DNA of 64,000 nt, taken from an uncultured Clostridium sp. Lineage in GTDB: Bacteria; Bacillota; Clostridia; Clostridiales; Clostridiaceae. Made by a program: the position numbers and the translations under genes. The stretch lies in NCBI GenBank assembly GCA_902785295.1, contig CACZYK010000003.1:1-64000 (forward strand). Direction: 5' to 3'. How positions within the stretch are numbered: position 1 is the first letter of the stretch; every line of letters begins with the position of its first letter. The notes under the pieces are model-generated. The model was not told the DNA's origin and searched no databases. It saw nothing but the letters and a program-made list of their open reading frames with translations. Positions 28,379 through 36,880 of this stretch are shown here, in pieces.

Positions 28379-28391
28379 CAGGAGTTTATCT

Positions 28392-28790
28392 ATGAAAAAC
28401 ATATTTACTATGCAAGAAATAGAAAAAGAAAATATCCTATATTTTGATAACATTCAAAAAGGTTTTGAAAAATATGAAAATACAATTATTGAGGGGGCAG
28501 AAGAGTTTGTAAATAACATAATAAGAAATTTATATATAAAAAATACACCAGAAAATTCTTTTGCTGATTTTTATTATGGAAGGTTAAAAGAAGATGAAAG
28601 GGAAAAAGTAAAGTTAGTTTTAAATGAAAATGAAATTAAAATTATAGAAGATTTAAATTTAGGAAAGGATGAAATTTTTCTTAGATTAAATAATGAAATC
28701 CTTGAAATATTATTAAAACTTACAGCTAAGGAAATTTTATTTAGTACCTTTTATTTTACAAAATCTAAGTGTACTATATGGGGAAACTAA
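28392..28790 (+). CDS. Hypothetical 132-residue protein, third gene of the TerD/VWA cassette
   Basis: ATG 28392 follows CAGGAG 13 bases after the TerD/VWA stop. The product is acidic, soluble and probably helical, with no signal or TM segment (YFDNIQKGFEKYENTIIEGA, then FADFYYGRL). I do not recognise the family. Co-location implies a role with the VWA protein. Confidence 0.65.
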   Translation: MKNIFTMQEIEKENILYFDNIQKGFEKYENTIIEGAEEFVNNIIRNLYIKNTPENSFADFYYGRLKEDEREKVKLVLNENEIKIIEDLNLGKDEIFLRLNNEILEILLKLTAKEILFSTFYFTKSKCTIWGN

Positions 28791-28870
28791 TTAAAAAAAG
28801 AATTTTATATTTAAAAATATTAGGAATAATTTATCAACAACATAAATAAATTATAATGAGATTTTAAAGA

Positions 28871-28905
28871 AAAGGGTGACAATATAAACTATTGTTCCCT
28901 TTTTC
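28871..28905 (+). terminator. Intrinsic terminator of the TerD/VWA cassette
   Basis: AAAGGGTGACAATA and TATTGTTCCCTTTTT pair (one mismatch) around TAAAC, followed by T residues. Confidence 0.85.
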
Positions 28906-29027
28906 TTATTTAATATGACAATAATTATTAAAATATTGCAAAAAGCACTTTAAAAGTTAAAGAAAAAAGTATATAATTTAATTATTAAGAAAAGTAAGAA
29001 AATTCTTTTAAATAAGGAGGAATTAGA

Positions 29028-30209
29028 ATGAATAGATTTACATTACCAAGAGATATATACTGGGGAAGAGGTTCCCTTGAATTTTTAAAAACTTTAGATG
29101 GAAAAAAAGCAATGCTTGTCCTAGGTGGAGGTTCAATGAAAAAATTTGGTTTCGTTGATAAAGTTTTAGGCTATTTAAAAGAAGCAGGAATAGAAACTGA
29201 ATTATTTGAAAACGTTGAACCAGACCCATCAGTTGAAACTGTTATGGCTGGAGCTGAGGCAATGAGAAAATTTGAACCAGATTGGATTATTTCAATGGGT
29301 GGAGGTTCTCCTATTGATGCAGCAAAGGCAATGTGGGTATTTTATGAATATCCAGATACAAGCTTTGAAGAAATTATTCAACCATTTTCTTTCCCTAAGC
29401 TTAGAAAAAAAGCAAAATTTTTAGCTATACCATCAACTTCAGGTACAGCAACAGAAGTAACTGCTTTTTCAGTTATTACAGATAATCAAAAAGGAACAAA
29501 ATATCCATTAGCAGATTTTAATATAACTCCAGATATTGCAGTAGTTGACCCAGAACTTGCAGAAACAATGCCACCAAAGTTAACTTCTTATACTGGAATG
29601 GATGCCTTAACTCATGCTATTGAAGCATATGTATCTACTTTAAATGGACCATTTACAGACCCACTTGCAATTCAAGCAATAGAAATGATTATAAAATATC
29701 TTCCAGATTCATTTAATGGAGATAAAAATGCAAGAGAGCAAATGCACTATGCTCAATGTTTAGCAGGAATGGCATTTAGTAATGCACTTTTAGGAATTAC
29801 ACATTCTATGGCACATAAAACAGGTCCAGTTTATAGTACAGGTCATATTCCTCATGGTTGTGCAAATGCAATTTATCTTCCATATGTAATTAAATACAAT
29901 GCAAAGGAAGAGGTAGCAGAGGAAAGATATGCACAAATTGCTAAGGCAATTAAATTAGAAGGAACTGATAATAAGGCTCTTGTAGATGCTTTATGTAAGA
30001 AGATTCAAGAATTTAATGATAAAATGAATATTCCTAAGACATTAAAAGAATTTGGAATAATTGAAGAAGAATTCTTAGATAAATTAGATAAGGTTTCAGA
30101 ACTTGCAGTTCAAGATGCATGTACAGGCTCTAACCCAAGAAAGATTGACCCTTCACAAATGGCTCAATTATTAAAGGCTACTTATTATGGAACAGAAGTA
30201 GATTTCTAA
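29028..30209 (+). CDS. Iron-containing alcohol dehydrogenase
   Basis: This 393-residue cytosolic enzyme reduces aldehydes to alcohols (or the reverse) with NAD(P)H. It has the nucleotide-binding GGGSPIDAAKA and STSGTATEVTA segments and the metal-binding region MDALTHAIEAY followed by ITHSMAHKTG and GHIPHGCANAI. It is most like clostridial NADPH-dependent butanol or long-chain alcohol dehydrogenases. AAGGAGGAA is 7 bases upstream. Single gene between terminators. Confidence 0.92.
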   Translation: MNRFTLPRDIYWGRGSLEFLKTLDGKKAMLVLGGGSMKKFGFVDKVLGYLKEAGIETELFENVEPDPSVETVMAGAEAMRKFEPDWIISMGGGSPIDAAKAMWVFYEYPDTSFEEIIQPFSFPKLRKKAKFLAIPSTSGTATEVTAFSVITDNQKGTKYPLADFNITPDIAVVDPELAETMPPKLTSYTGMDALTHAIEAYVSTLNGPFTDPLAIQAIEMIIKYLPDSFNGDKNAREQMHYAQCLAGMAFSNALLGITHSMAHKTGPVYSTGHIPHGCANAIYLPYVIKYNAKEEVAEERYAQIAKAIKLEGTDNKALVDALCKKIQEFNDKMNIPKTLKEFGIIEEEFLDKLDKVSELAVQDACTGSNPRKIDPSQMAQLLKATYYGTEVDF

Positions 30210-30240
30210 AACTGAAATATAAAAAATTAATCATTTAATT

Positions 30241-30316
30241 AAAAAGTGTGAATTATTATTTTGAATTTACTTAAAGAAAGTAGAAAAAGCAAAGTAATAA
30301 TTTCACACTTTGTTTT
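30241..30316 (+). repeat. Dispersed hairpin repeat, copy B (terminator-like)
   Basis: AAGTGTGAATTATTATTTTG and CAAAGTAATAATTTCACACTT form a long stem around a loop that includes AGAAAGTAGAAAAAG. It follows the alcohol dehydrogenase gene and can terminate it. Arms are near-identical to copy C at 32241. Confidence 0.85.
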
Positions 30317-30355
30317 AGCAAATTTGTCAATTGCTAATTTAAATTAGCATCTTTA

Positions 30356-31096
30356 TTAATTTAAAAATACAAATTCTTTTTCAGTTGAATGTTCTTCAGA
30401 ATAAGAAAAATTTAATTCAGAGAAATTTTTAATTTTTTCAACATTTTCTATTTGGTTTTCAGCTAAGTATCTTACCATAAGACCTCTTGCCATTTTTGCC
30501 TCTGTAGCTTTTATTTTTATTTTTGAATCTTTTAATGTTCCAAATATACAAGTAATAAATAGGTCTTTAGAAGTAAGATATTTTTCAACAGTCTTGCTAT
30601 ATTCTTTAGAGGCTAAATTTAAAATTATATTATCATTTTTAGTAAGTTCCTTATAAATACTATCTCCCCAAAAGTTATAAAGATTTTTATAGTTATCAAA
30701 TTTAAGTTTTGCTTGCATTTCAAGACGATATGGTACAACTCCATCAAAAGGATTTAATATTCCATAAAATCCAGATAATATTCTAAGATGTCTCTTTAAA
30801 TAGTCAAATTCATTATTGTTAAAAACATTTGGAGCCATGTACTTATATTGAATCCCATTGTAAGAAAGAATAGCAGGTGTTAAATTCTTTTTAAGATTCA
30901 TATGAGCATATCTTTCAAAATTAAGTAAGGCTATATCATCATTACATGAAAGAAGAAGTTTTAAATCTTCATAGGATAAATTTCTTAAGACTTCATAAAG
31001 AATTTGTGTTTTTTCAATAAAACAAGGAGTACTTTCACTTAAAATATCATCATTGCATATTTCCATCTTTTTTGCAGGTGAAATAATAATTTTCAT
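30356..31096 (-). CDS. yaaA: Peroxide stress protein YaaA (DUF328)
   Basis: This 246-residue protein starts with the family motif MKIIISPAKKM and has YNGIQYKYM, FYGILNPFDGVVPYRLEM and the C-terminal KMARGLMVRYL segment. YaaA lowers intracellular free iron and limits oxidative damage in E. coli. It lies 2 bases after the bcp-type peroxiredoxin gene on the same strand, so the two form a peroxide-defence operon. Confidence 0.92.
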   Translation of the reverse strand: MKIIISPAKKMEICNDDILSESTPCFIEKTQILYEVLRNLSYEDLKLLLSCNDDIALLNFERYAHMNLKKNLTPAILSYNGIQYKYMAPNVFNNNEFDYLKRHLRILSGFYGILNPFDGVVPYRLEMQAKLKFDNYKNLYNFWGDSIYKELTKNDNIILNLASKEYSKTVEKYLTSKDLFITCIFGTLKDSKIKIKATEAKMARGLMVRYLAENQIENVEKIKNFSELNFSYSEEHSTEKEFVFLN

Positions 31097-31098
31097 AA

Positions 31099-31563
31099 TT
31101 ATTTTCCTTGTAAATAATCTAAAACTTCTTTAGCATTGTTTGCTGGCTTAACTTTATCATATACCTTATCAATAATTCCATTTTTTATTATGTAGGTTGT
31201 ACGAACTACTCCCATGTAAGTTTTCCCATACATTTTCTTTTCATGATAAACATCATAAGCATTTATAGCTTTAAGTTCAGGGTCAGATAAAAGTATAAAA
31301 GGAAGTTCTTGTTTTGTAGCAAAATTCATATGAGATTTTACACTATCTTTACTTATTCCTATAACTGGTACATTAAGATTTTTATATTCATCATAGGAAT
31401 CTCTAAATGCACAAGCTTGCTTTGTACAGCCAGCAGTTGAATCCTTTGGATAAAAATATAGTACTACTGTTTCATATTTTTCAAATATATCTTTTGAAGA
31501 AATCTCCTTTCCATCTTTATCTAATAATATAAAATCAGGTGCTTTTATACCAACTTCTAACAT
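31099..31563 (-). CDS. bcp: Thiol peroxidase of the Bcp/PrxQ family
   Basis: This 154-residue cytosolic thioredoxin-dependent peroxidase has peroxidatic Cys46 in DSTAGCTKQAC and Cys51 as the likely resolving residue, the usual spacing in PrxQ. The N-terminus (VGIKAPDFILLDKDGKE) is canonical. RBS AGGAGATG. First gene of a two-gene operon with yaaA. Confidence 0.93.
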   Translation of the reverse strand: MLEVGIKAPDFILLDKDGKEISSKDIFEKYETVVLYFYPKDSTAGCTKQACAFRDSYDEYKNLNVPVIGISKDSVKSHMNFATKQELPFILLSDPELKAINAYDVYHEKKMYGKTYMGVVRTTYIIKNGIIDKVYDKVKPANNAKEVLDYLQGK

Positions 31564-31705
31564 AACAAAATCATCTCCTAAAAATATTTACTATAAGTAT
31601 AACATAAATAAAATTAAATTTTTATTACAATGTTATATAGATATTTTAATTTGAAAATTATTGTTATAATATAAATTAAAGTAAAAAGACAAAGAAGGTA
31701 TGGTC

Positions 31706-32227
31706 ATGAAAAAAGCTTTATTAGTAATTGATATTCAAAATGATTTTTTAGGGGAAAATAGAAATAAAAGTAAGTTCTCATATAAAAATGTGGACCAGCT
31801 TATTTTAAACATAAACAATAATGTAGAAAAAAACATAGAAGAAGGAAATGAAATTATATATATAGCTCATGTGCTAGATAACACTTTTATTTCAAGAAAG
31901 GTATTTGGATATGCAATTAGTGGAACTGAAGGAGCACAATTATGTAAAAACTTAAAGGTAAGTCCAGATTATCATTATTTTGAAAAAAAACATGCAGATG
32001 CTTTTTCTGTTAAAGAGTTAAGATTTTTCTTAGAAAATCATAATATTAATACAATACAAATTTGTGGAGTTGATGAGGGAGGATGTGTTTCAGCAACGGC
32101 TAAAGGAGCTGTTAAGTTAGGATTAAAGGTAGAAATGCTTAAGGATTCTATAGATACAGTATTTCCAATAAAGAAGGTTATAAAGCTTAGAGAAGAATTA
32201 AAGAAAAAGGGAGTTAGTTATATATAG
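31706..32227 (+). CDS. Isochorismatase-family cysteine hydrolase
   Basis: This 173-residue alpha/beta enzyme has the catalytic triad of the family: Asp in VIDIQNDF (about residue 8-10), Lys in FEKKHADAF and Cys in CGVDEGGCVSATA. Nicotinamidase and ureidomalonate-type activities occur in the family and cannot be told apart here. I prefer ATG 31706 (MKKALLVID) to ATG 31700 because AGAAGG sits at a better distance. Followed by hairpin repeat copy C. Confidence 0.85.
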   Translation: MKKALLVIDIQNDFLGENRNKSKFSYKNVDQLILNINNNVEKNIEEGNEIIYIAHVLDNTFISRKVFGYAISGTEGAQLCKNLKVSPDYHYFEKKHADAFSVKELRFFLENHNINTIQICGVDEGGCVSATAKGAVKLGLKVEMLKDSIDTVFPIKKVIKLREELKKKGVSYI

Positions 32228-32240
32228 TTAATTTTTAATT

Positions 32241-32316
32241 AAGTGTGAATTATTATTTTGTTTGAATTGAAGCTAGAAGACTAGAAAAAGCAAAGTAATG
32301 ATTTCACACTTTTTTA
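32241..32316 (+). repeat. Dispersed hairpin repeat, copy C (terminator-like)
   Basis: AAGTGTGAATTATTATTTTG and CAAAGTAATGATTTCACACTT form a stem of about 20 bp with one mismatch; the loop has the inner repeat CTAGAAGACTAG. T residues follow. It lies 13 bases after the isochorismatase-family stop. Confidence 0.85.
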
Positions 32317-32363
32317 GAATGTGATACAATAATAGTAAGAATTAGTAACTAGGAATTGATAAT

Positions 32364-32738
32364 ATGAAAAGAGTATTTTACTTAATAGTATTTATTTTAT
32401 TTATGGTAGTTGAAACCTTAATTGCATTATATGTTCATGATGATTTTATAAGACCATATATTGGAGATGTTATTGTAGTTATGGTTTTATATTCATTTGT
32501 TAGAATTTTTATACCAGAAAAGTATAGGTTATTACCACTTTATATATTTATTTTTTCAGTAGCAGTAGAGGTTATGCAATATTTTAAAATAATTAATATA
32601 TTAGGGCTTCAAAACAACAGTTTTGCAAGAGTAATTATAGGCTCTGTGTTTGATTTAAAGGATATAGCATGTTATGCAATAGGATGTTTAATACTTGCTT
32701 TATATGAGATATTAAGAAAAGACAAGTATAAGCCTTAG
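32364..32738 (+). CDS. DUF2809 family membrane protein
   Basis: This 124-residue protein has four TM helices (about 5-22, 33-50, 56-75, 95-115). The motifs YIGDVIVVMVLY and AVEVMQYF match DUF2809, a family of unknown function. It is 13 bases ahead of the nucleotidyltransferase gene and probably co-transcribed with it. Confidence 0.8.
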   Translation: MKRVFYLIVFILFMVVETLIALYVHDDFIRPYIGDVIVVMVLYSFVRIFIPEKYRLLPLYIFIFSVAVEVMQYFKIINILGLQNNSFARVIIGSVFDLKDIACYAIGCLILALYEILRKDKYKP

Positions 32739-32751
32739 AAAGGAGAAGTTT

Positions 32752-33630
32752 ATGAGAACAGAAAAAGAAATGTTTGATTTAATACTTGGTGTTGCAGAAA
32801 AAGATGAAAGAATACTTGGAGTTTATATGAATGGTTCAAGAGCAAATCCAAAAGCACCAAAGGATATTTTCCAAGATTTTGATATTGTTTATGTGGTTAA
32901 AGAAACAAAGTCTTTTATAAGAGATAAGGAATGGGTAGATATATTTGGAGAAAGGCTTATTATGCAATTACCTGATGAGTTAGATAAAATTGCAGGAATA
33001 AAAACAAATTTTAAAAATGATTATGGTTATTTAATGCAGTTTATAGATGGTAATAGAATAGATTTACATATACAGACTAAAGAATTTGCATTAAAAGAAT
33101 TAAAAAGAGACAAATTATCAATTATACTTTTAGATAAAGATAATATTTTCCCAAAGCTTCCAGAACCAACAGATGAAGAGCATTGGATTAAAAAGCCTAC
33201 AGAAAAATTATTTTATAGAGCATGTAATGAATTTTGGTGGGTAAGCATTTATGTAGCAAAAGGGTTGTGGAGAGATGAAATTCCATATGCTATGGATAAC
33301 TTAAATTTTCATGTACGTCCTCAGCTTATACAAATGTTATCTTGGTATGTAGGAATTTCAACAGACTTTTCTTGTAATGTTGGAAAGAGTGAAAAATACT
33401 TAAAAAATTATTTGCCCAATGAAATATGGGATAGATTTCTTAAAACTTATCCAGCGGGCAATGTAACTTCTATATGGGATTCTCTTTTTGAAATGGGAGA
33501 ATTATTTAAGGATATTTCAAGAGAAATAAGCCATAGACTTGGTTTTGTATATAATCAGGAAGCAGAAAGATGCTTTTCATATTTAATTCATATAAGTCAA
33601 CTGCCTAAAAATGCTAAGGAGATAATCTAA
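32752..33630 (+). CDS. Aminoglycoside 6-adenylyltransferase family protein (ANT(6)-like)
   Basis: This 292-residue protein has the nucleotidyltransferase motif GSRANPKAPKDIFQDFDIVY (GSR then DxD, about residues 27-46), a third carboxylate in NRIDLHIQ, and the ANT(6) C-terminal helical domain (FYRACNEFWWVSIYVAKGLW). The family adenylates streptomycin; chromosomal clostridial homologues do not always confer resistance. RBS AAAGGAGAAG. No mobile-element sequence adjoins it, so it looks like a resident gene. Confidence 0.85.
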   Translation: MRTEKEMFDLILGVAEKDERILGVYMNGSRANPKAPKDIFQDFDIVYVVKETKSFIRDKEWVDIFGERLIMQLPDELDKIAGIKTNFKNDYGYLMQFIDGNRIDLHIQTKEFALKELKRDKLSIILLDKDNIFPKLPEPTDEEHWIKKPTEKLFYRACNEFWWVSIYVAKGLWRDEIPYAMDNLNFHVRPQLIQMLSWYVGISTDFSCNVGKSEKYLKNYLPNEIWDRFLKTYPAGNVTSIWDSLFEMGELFKDISREISHRLGFVYNQEAERCFSYLIHISQLPKNAKEII

Positions 33631-33718
33631 AAAGGTTATAAATGTTAATGGATATATAATATAATAGTAATATATAAATTTTATAATTTTATAAAACAAA
33701 AGGTGTGGTGAAGAAAAT

Positions 33719-34114
33719 ATGGGAAAGTATTATAGGCAATACAGAAAAGTTGGTAAAATAACAGCTTCTTTGACCAAAAAATTAAATTGTGCAATTCAAA
33801 GAAACGTGTATGCCTCTCCAGGAGTTATTAACCACATTAGAAAATATCATAGCAAGCAATTAAGTAAGAATGTTAAAGAAAATATTTATAGAACTATAGA
33901 AAGTATAATAGAAAAGCCTGATTATATAGGAATATACAGAAAGAGAAATGAAAGTTACGATTTAGAACTTATCAAGAAAGTAGATGGCATGCTTTTATTG
34001 GGGCTGAAAATAGATGAAGAAGAGGATTGTATATTTGTTACAACTCTTTATCCAATAACAAAAAGTAAAATAGAGAATAGACTTCAAAGTGGAAGAATTG
34101 TTAAAAATGAGTAA
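33719..34114 (+). CDS. Small protein resembling PBECR-type nuclease domain
   Basis: This 131-residue basic protein shows HIRKYHSKQ, then IEKPDYIGIYRKRNESYDLE, and closes with FVTTLYPITKSKIENR. The order His, PDYIG, LYPIT resembles PBECR (phage-associated barnase/EndoU/colicin/RelE-like) domains, but this is my impression and not a confirmed hit. RBS AGGTGTGGTG is reasonable. It stands alone, directly upstream of a structured RNA. Confidence 0.6.
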   Translation: MGKYYRQYRKVGKITASLTKKLNCAIQRNVYASPGVINHIRKYHSKQLSKNVKENIYRTIESIIEKPDYIGIYRKRNESYDLELIKKVDGMLLLGLKIDEEEDCIFVTTLYPITKSKIENRLQSGRIVKNE

Positions 34115-34160
34115 ATTAAAATATTGCAAAATATTATGAATATAATTATAATAATATAAT

Positions 34161-34253
34161 ATGTAGGTTTTTGAGGTGAGAAATGGCTCCTCACACGCTG
34201 GAAACAGTAAACAGAGATGCAGGATACGCCGCCCTGCCAAAAACCGAGAATTT
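34161..34253 (+). ncRNA. Structured RNA candidate, four helices, class not assigned
   Basis: P1 is GGTTTTTG (34164) with CAAAAACC; inside are GTGAG/CTCAC, CTG-GAAA-CAG and GCAGG/CCTGC, forming a multi-branch junction. GC content is far above the flanks. The order GGTGAGAA...AACAGTAAAC...GCAGGATAC...CCTGCC has a faint likeness to cobalamin riboswitches (B12 box), but the conserved GCCACTG and normal length are missing. A terminator follows at once (34258-34286). It is either a riboswitch-type leader for the gene at 34450 or a small independent RNA. Confidence 0.6.
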
Positions 34254-34257
34254 TAAA

Positions 34258-34286
34258 TGACTTTTGCATTCAAAGGTTATTTTTTT
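34258..34286 (+). terminator. Intrinsic terminator directly after the structured RNA
   Basis: TGACTTTTG and CAAAGGTTA pair (9 bp with two wobbles) around CATT, followed by seven T. It lies 5 bases after P1 of the RNA candidate. Confidence 0.75.
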
Positions 34287-34449
34287 ATATTAATTATTAG
34301 AAAATTTAGTTGCTAAATTGTTTATAACTTATTAAGCTTAGTAAAAGAGATAATTTTAAACATTTTCACTTAAGTTTTCAAAGTAAGTGTTATTGTGTAA
34401 TTTCATATAATATTTTTTAGAAAATAGAGACAAAAATGGAGGGATTAAA

Positions 34450-35052
34450 ATGGCAAAGAGAGGAATGCTATTAACTATATCAGGACCAACAGGAGCAAAA
34501 AAGGATAAAGTAATACAAGCTTTATTAAAAAAGGATGAAAATATTGTACTTTCAAAATCTTTTACAACAAGAGAAAAAAGAGAAGATGAAGTTGATGAAT
34601 ATGAGTATATAGATAAAAAGGAATTCTTAAAAAGGGTTCAACAAGGATTTTTTCTTGAATGGGCTGAAATCTATGATAACTATTATGGAACACCTAAGCG
34701 TCAAGTAGAAAAGCTTCTTAAGCAAGGTAAAAATGTAATAGTAAAGGTAGATATAAAAGGAGCTCTTCAAATTAAAGAAAAGGTTGAAGATGCAATATTA
34801 ATATTTATATTACCACCTTCTATAGAAGAACTTAAAGAAACAATATTAAATAGTAGTAAAGTAGAAACCCCAGAAATGTTAATAAGAAAGTTTAATTCTG
34901 CATATCCAGAAATAAATTCAATATCTAAATATAATTATGGAGTTGTAAATGACAACGTAGATGCTGCAGTTGAAAAGATAGAAAAAATTATATCAGCAGA
35001 GGAATGCAGAGTAGATAGAATAAAAGATGAACTTTCATATATAATAGGATAA
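34450..35052 (+). CDS. Guanylate kinase paralogue with degenerate P-loop
   Basis: This 200-residue protein aligns along its whole length with Gmk (the gene at 38052): ISGPTGAKKDK in place of GPSGAGKGT, TTREKRE, FFLEWAEIYDNYYGTPKRQV, and KVDIKGALQIK in place of EIDVQGALNVK. The P-loop has lost its second Gly and the Ser/Thr, and the GMP-binding segment GEVHGVNYYF reads DEVDEYEYID. So it is probably not a normal guanylate kinase and may be a regulatory or structural paralogue. RBS GGAGGGA. It is upstream of the guanine-riboswitch permease gene. Confidence 0.8.
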   Translation: MAKRGMLLTISGPTGAKKDKVIQALLKKDENIVLSKSFTTREKREDEVDEYEYIDKKEFLKRVQQGFFLEWAEIYDNYYGTPKRQVEKLLKQGKNVIVKVDIKGALQIKEKVEDAILIFILPPSIEELKETILNSSKVETPEMLIRKFNSAYPEINSISKYNYGVVNDNVDAAVEKIEKIISAEECRVDRIKDELSYIIG

Positions 35053-35187
35053 TTTATATGATACAATAATAAAAATTTTATTGTACACAGAAAAAATTAA
35101 AATATAAGTAATTTGATTATTGAAAAATGAATAAAAAAATAGAATATTGACAAAAAAATATTGAATAGATTATAATCAGTTAGGAAA

Positions 35188-35258
35188 GACTCATATAGTG
35201 GTGATAATATGGTTCACCAGTCTCTACCAGATAACCACAAAATATCTGACTATGAGGT
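35188..35258 (+). ncRNA. Guanine (purine class) riboswitch
   Basis: P1 is CTCATA/TATGAG. The core has the class hallmarks: ATAGTGGTGATAATATGGTTCACC with P2 and loop 2 (ATATGG), GTCTCTACC in J2/3, and P3 AGATAACCACAAAATATCT. The discriminating base before TATGAG is C (GAC-TATGAG), equivalent to C74, so guanine or hypoxanthine rather than adenine is predicted. It precedes an NCS2 permease and a terminator, giving an OFF switch. Confidence 0.95.
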
Positions 35259-35281
35259 ACTTATTGTATAAAAGTGTCTAA

Positions 35282-35323
35282 AAGGAAGTAGAGTAAAAAA
35301 ATTCTACTTCCTTAATTAATTTT
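35282..35323 (+). terminator. Riboswitch expression-platform terminator
   Basis: AAGGAAGTAGA and TCTACTTCCTT form an 11-bp stem with a 10-base loop, followed by a T-rich tract. TACTT just after P1 could pair with AAGTA of the 5' arm as antiterminator; ligand-stabilised P1 would then favour termination. Confidence 0.85.
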
Positions 35324-35338
35324 AAGGAGGAGACAGAC

Positions 35339-36703
35339 ATGCAAGAAGTAAAAGAAAAAGGAAGATTTTTGGAAATCTTGAGTAACAAAAAGGTAGACTA
35401 TAAAAAGGAATTTATAGCTGGGCTTACTACTTTCTTAGCAATGGCGTATATCATTGCAGTAAATCCTAATATTTTAAGTAGCACTGGAATGGATAAAGGA
35501 GCCTTAGTTACTGCAACTTGTTTATCAGCAGGACTTACCACTATTGTCATGGGGTTATTTGCTAACTTGCCATTTGCATTAGCATCAGGAATGGGGTTAA
35601 ATGCTTATTTTGCTGGAATAGTAACTGGAAAAGGAATAACTTGGGAAATTGCTTTATCTGCAGTTTTTGTAGAAGGTATTATATTTATAATTTTATCTTT
35701 ATTTAAAGTAAGAGAAGCAGTAGTAAAATCAATTCCTTTAAATATGAAATATGCAGTTACAGCTGGAATAGGACTTTTCATTGCATTTATAGGCTTTTTA
35801 GGAGCCAATATTGTAGAAGCAAGTGAAGCAACAACAGTAACACTTGGAAGTTTTAAATCACCAACAGTTATAATAGCATTAATAGGACTTTTAGTAATAG
35901 TAATATTAGATAAAAAGAAAATAAAAGGTTCTATTCTTTGTGGAATAGTTATCTCAACTTTATGTGCATGGGGATATGCATATTTTATAAATCCTAATGC
36001 AGCAGATTTAGGAATTTATCTTCCAAATGGTATATTTAAATTTGAAAGTATATCACCTATTGCTGGAAAGATAGATTTTGGATATATGTTTCACCCAGAA
36101 ACAATTGGAACATTTATAACAATAGTTTTCACATTTTTATTTGTAGATTTTTTTGATACAATAGGAACATTAGTAGGTGTTACCTCAAGAGCAGGAATGC
36201 TTGATAAGGATGGAAATGTACCAAACGCAGGAAAAGCATTGATGGTAGATGCTCTTGGTACTACTGCAGGAGCAGTTTTAGGAGTTTCAACAGTAACTAC
36301 TTATGTTGAAAGTTCAACAGGAGTTGCAGCAGGTGGAAGAACTGGATGGACAGCAGTATTTTCGGGAATATTATTCTTATTAGCTATGTTTTTCTCTCCA
36401 ATATTTGTAGCAATTCCATCATGTGCAACAGCACCAGCTCTTATATATGTTGGATATTTAATGCTTGAATCTGTTAAAAATATTGATTTTAGTGATATTA
36501 CAGAAGGAGTGCCAGCTTTCTTAACAATAGCATTAATGCCACTTACATATAGTATAGGTGATGGATTAACCATTGGAGTATTAGCATATGTATTTATGAA
36601 TTTAATTTACAATTTAGTTTGTAAAAAAGAAGAAAAAAAGAAAATATCATGGGTTATGATAATTCTTGCAATTATCTTCTTAATAAAATTATTTATAATG
36701 TAA
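35339..36703 (+). CDS. NCS2-family guanine/hypoxanthine permease (AzgA/PbuG type)
   Basis: This 454-residue integral membrane transporter has about 12-14 TM segments. Family motifs include AGLTTFLAMAYIIAVNP at the N-terminus, ANLPFALASGMGLNAYFA, and DFFDTIGTLVGV with the substrate-binding acidic residue. It imports guanine or hypoxanthine with protons. The upstream guanine riboswitch supports the substrate and shuts the gene off when purine is plentiful. RBS AAGGAGGAG. Confidence 0.93.
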   Translation: MQEVKEKGRFLEILSNKKVDYKKEFIAGLTTFLAMAYIIAVNPNILSSTGMDKGALVTATCLSAGLTTIVMGLFANLPFALASGMGLNAYFAGIVTGKGITWEIALSAVFVEGIIFIILSLFKVREAVVKSIPLNMKYAVTAGIGLFIAFIGFLGANIVEASEATTVTLGSFKSPTVIIALIGLLVIVILDKKKIKGSILCGIVISTLCAWGYAYFINPNAADLGIYLPNGIFKFESISPIAGKIDFGYMFHPETIGTFITIVFTFLFVDFFDTIGTLVGVTSRAGMLDKDGNVPNAGKALMVDALGTTAGAVLGVSTVTTYVESSTGVAAGGRTGWTAVFSGILFLLAMFFSPIFVAIPSCATAPALIYVGYLMLESVKNIDFSDITEGVPAFLTIALMPLTYSIGDGLTIGVLAYVFMNLIYNLVCKKEEKKKISWVMIILAIIFLIKLFIM

Positions 36704-36749
36704 AAAGTGCAAATTATTAATTTATTTTTTTGTATAATATAAAAAATAG

Positions 36750-36787
36750 AGAGCTACTGAAAAATTTTTTTGGTAGCTTTTTTCTAT
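36750..36787 (+). terminator. Intrinsic terminator after the purine permease
   Basis: AGCTACT and GGTAGCT pair around a T-rich loop and are followed by six T. Confidence 0.8.
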
Positions 36788-36880
36788 TTAAAAATGTTAA
36801 CGAATTGTTAATAAAATATTGACTGAAAAAATGAAATAGACTATTATTTTAATTATTAAAGGGTAGAGGATGTGAAAATT

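Noticed and set aside
34161..34253. Cobalamin riboswitch
   Set aside because: B12-box-like GGATAC and CCTGCC are present, but the GCCACTG element and normal length are not, and the nearby gene is not B12-related. Kept as an unassigned RNA.
36703..36735. Fourth copy of the AAGTGTGAA hairpin repeat after the purine permease
   Set aside because: Only AAAAAGTGCAAATTATTA resembles the 5' arm; no matching 3' arm, and a normal terminator follows.
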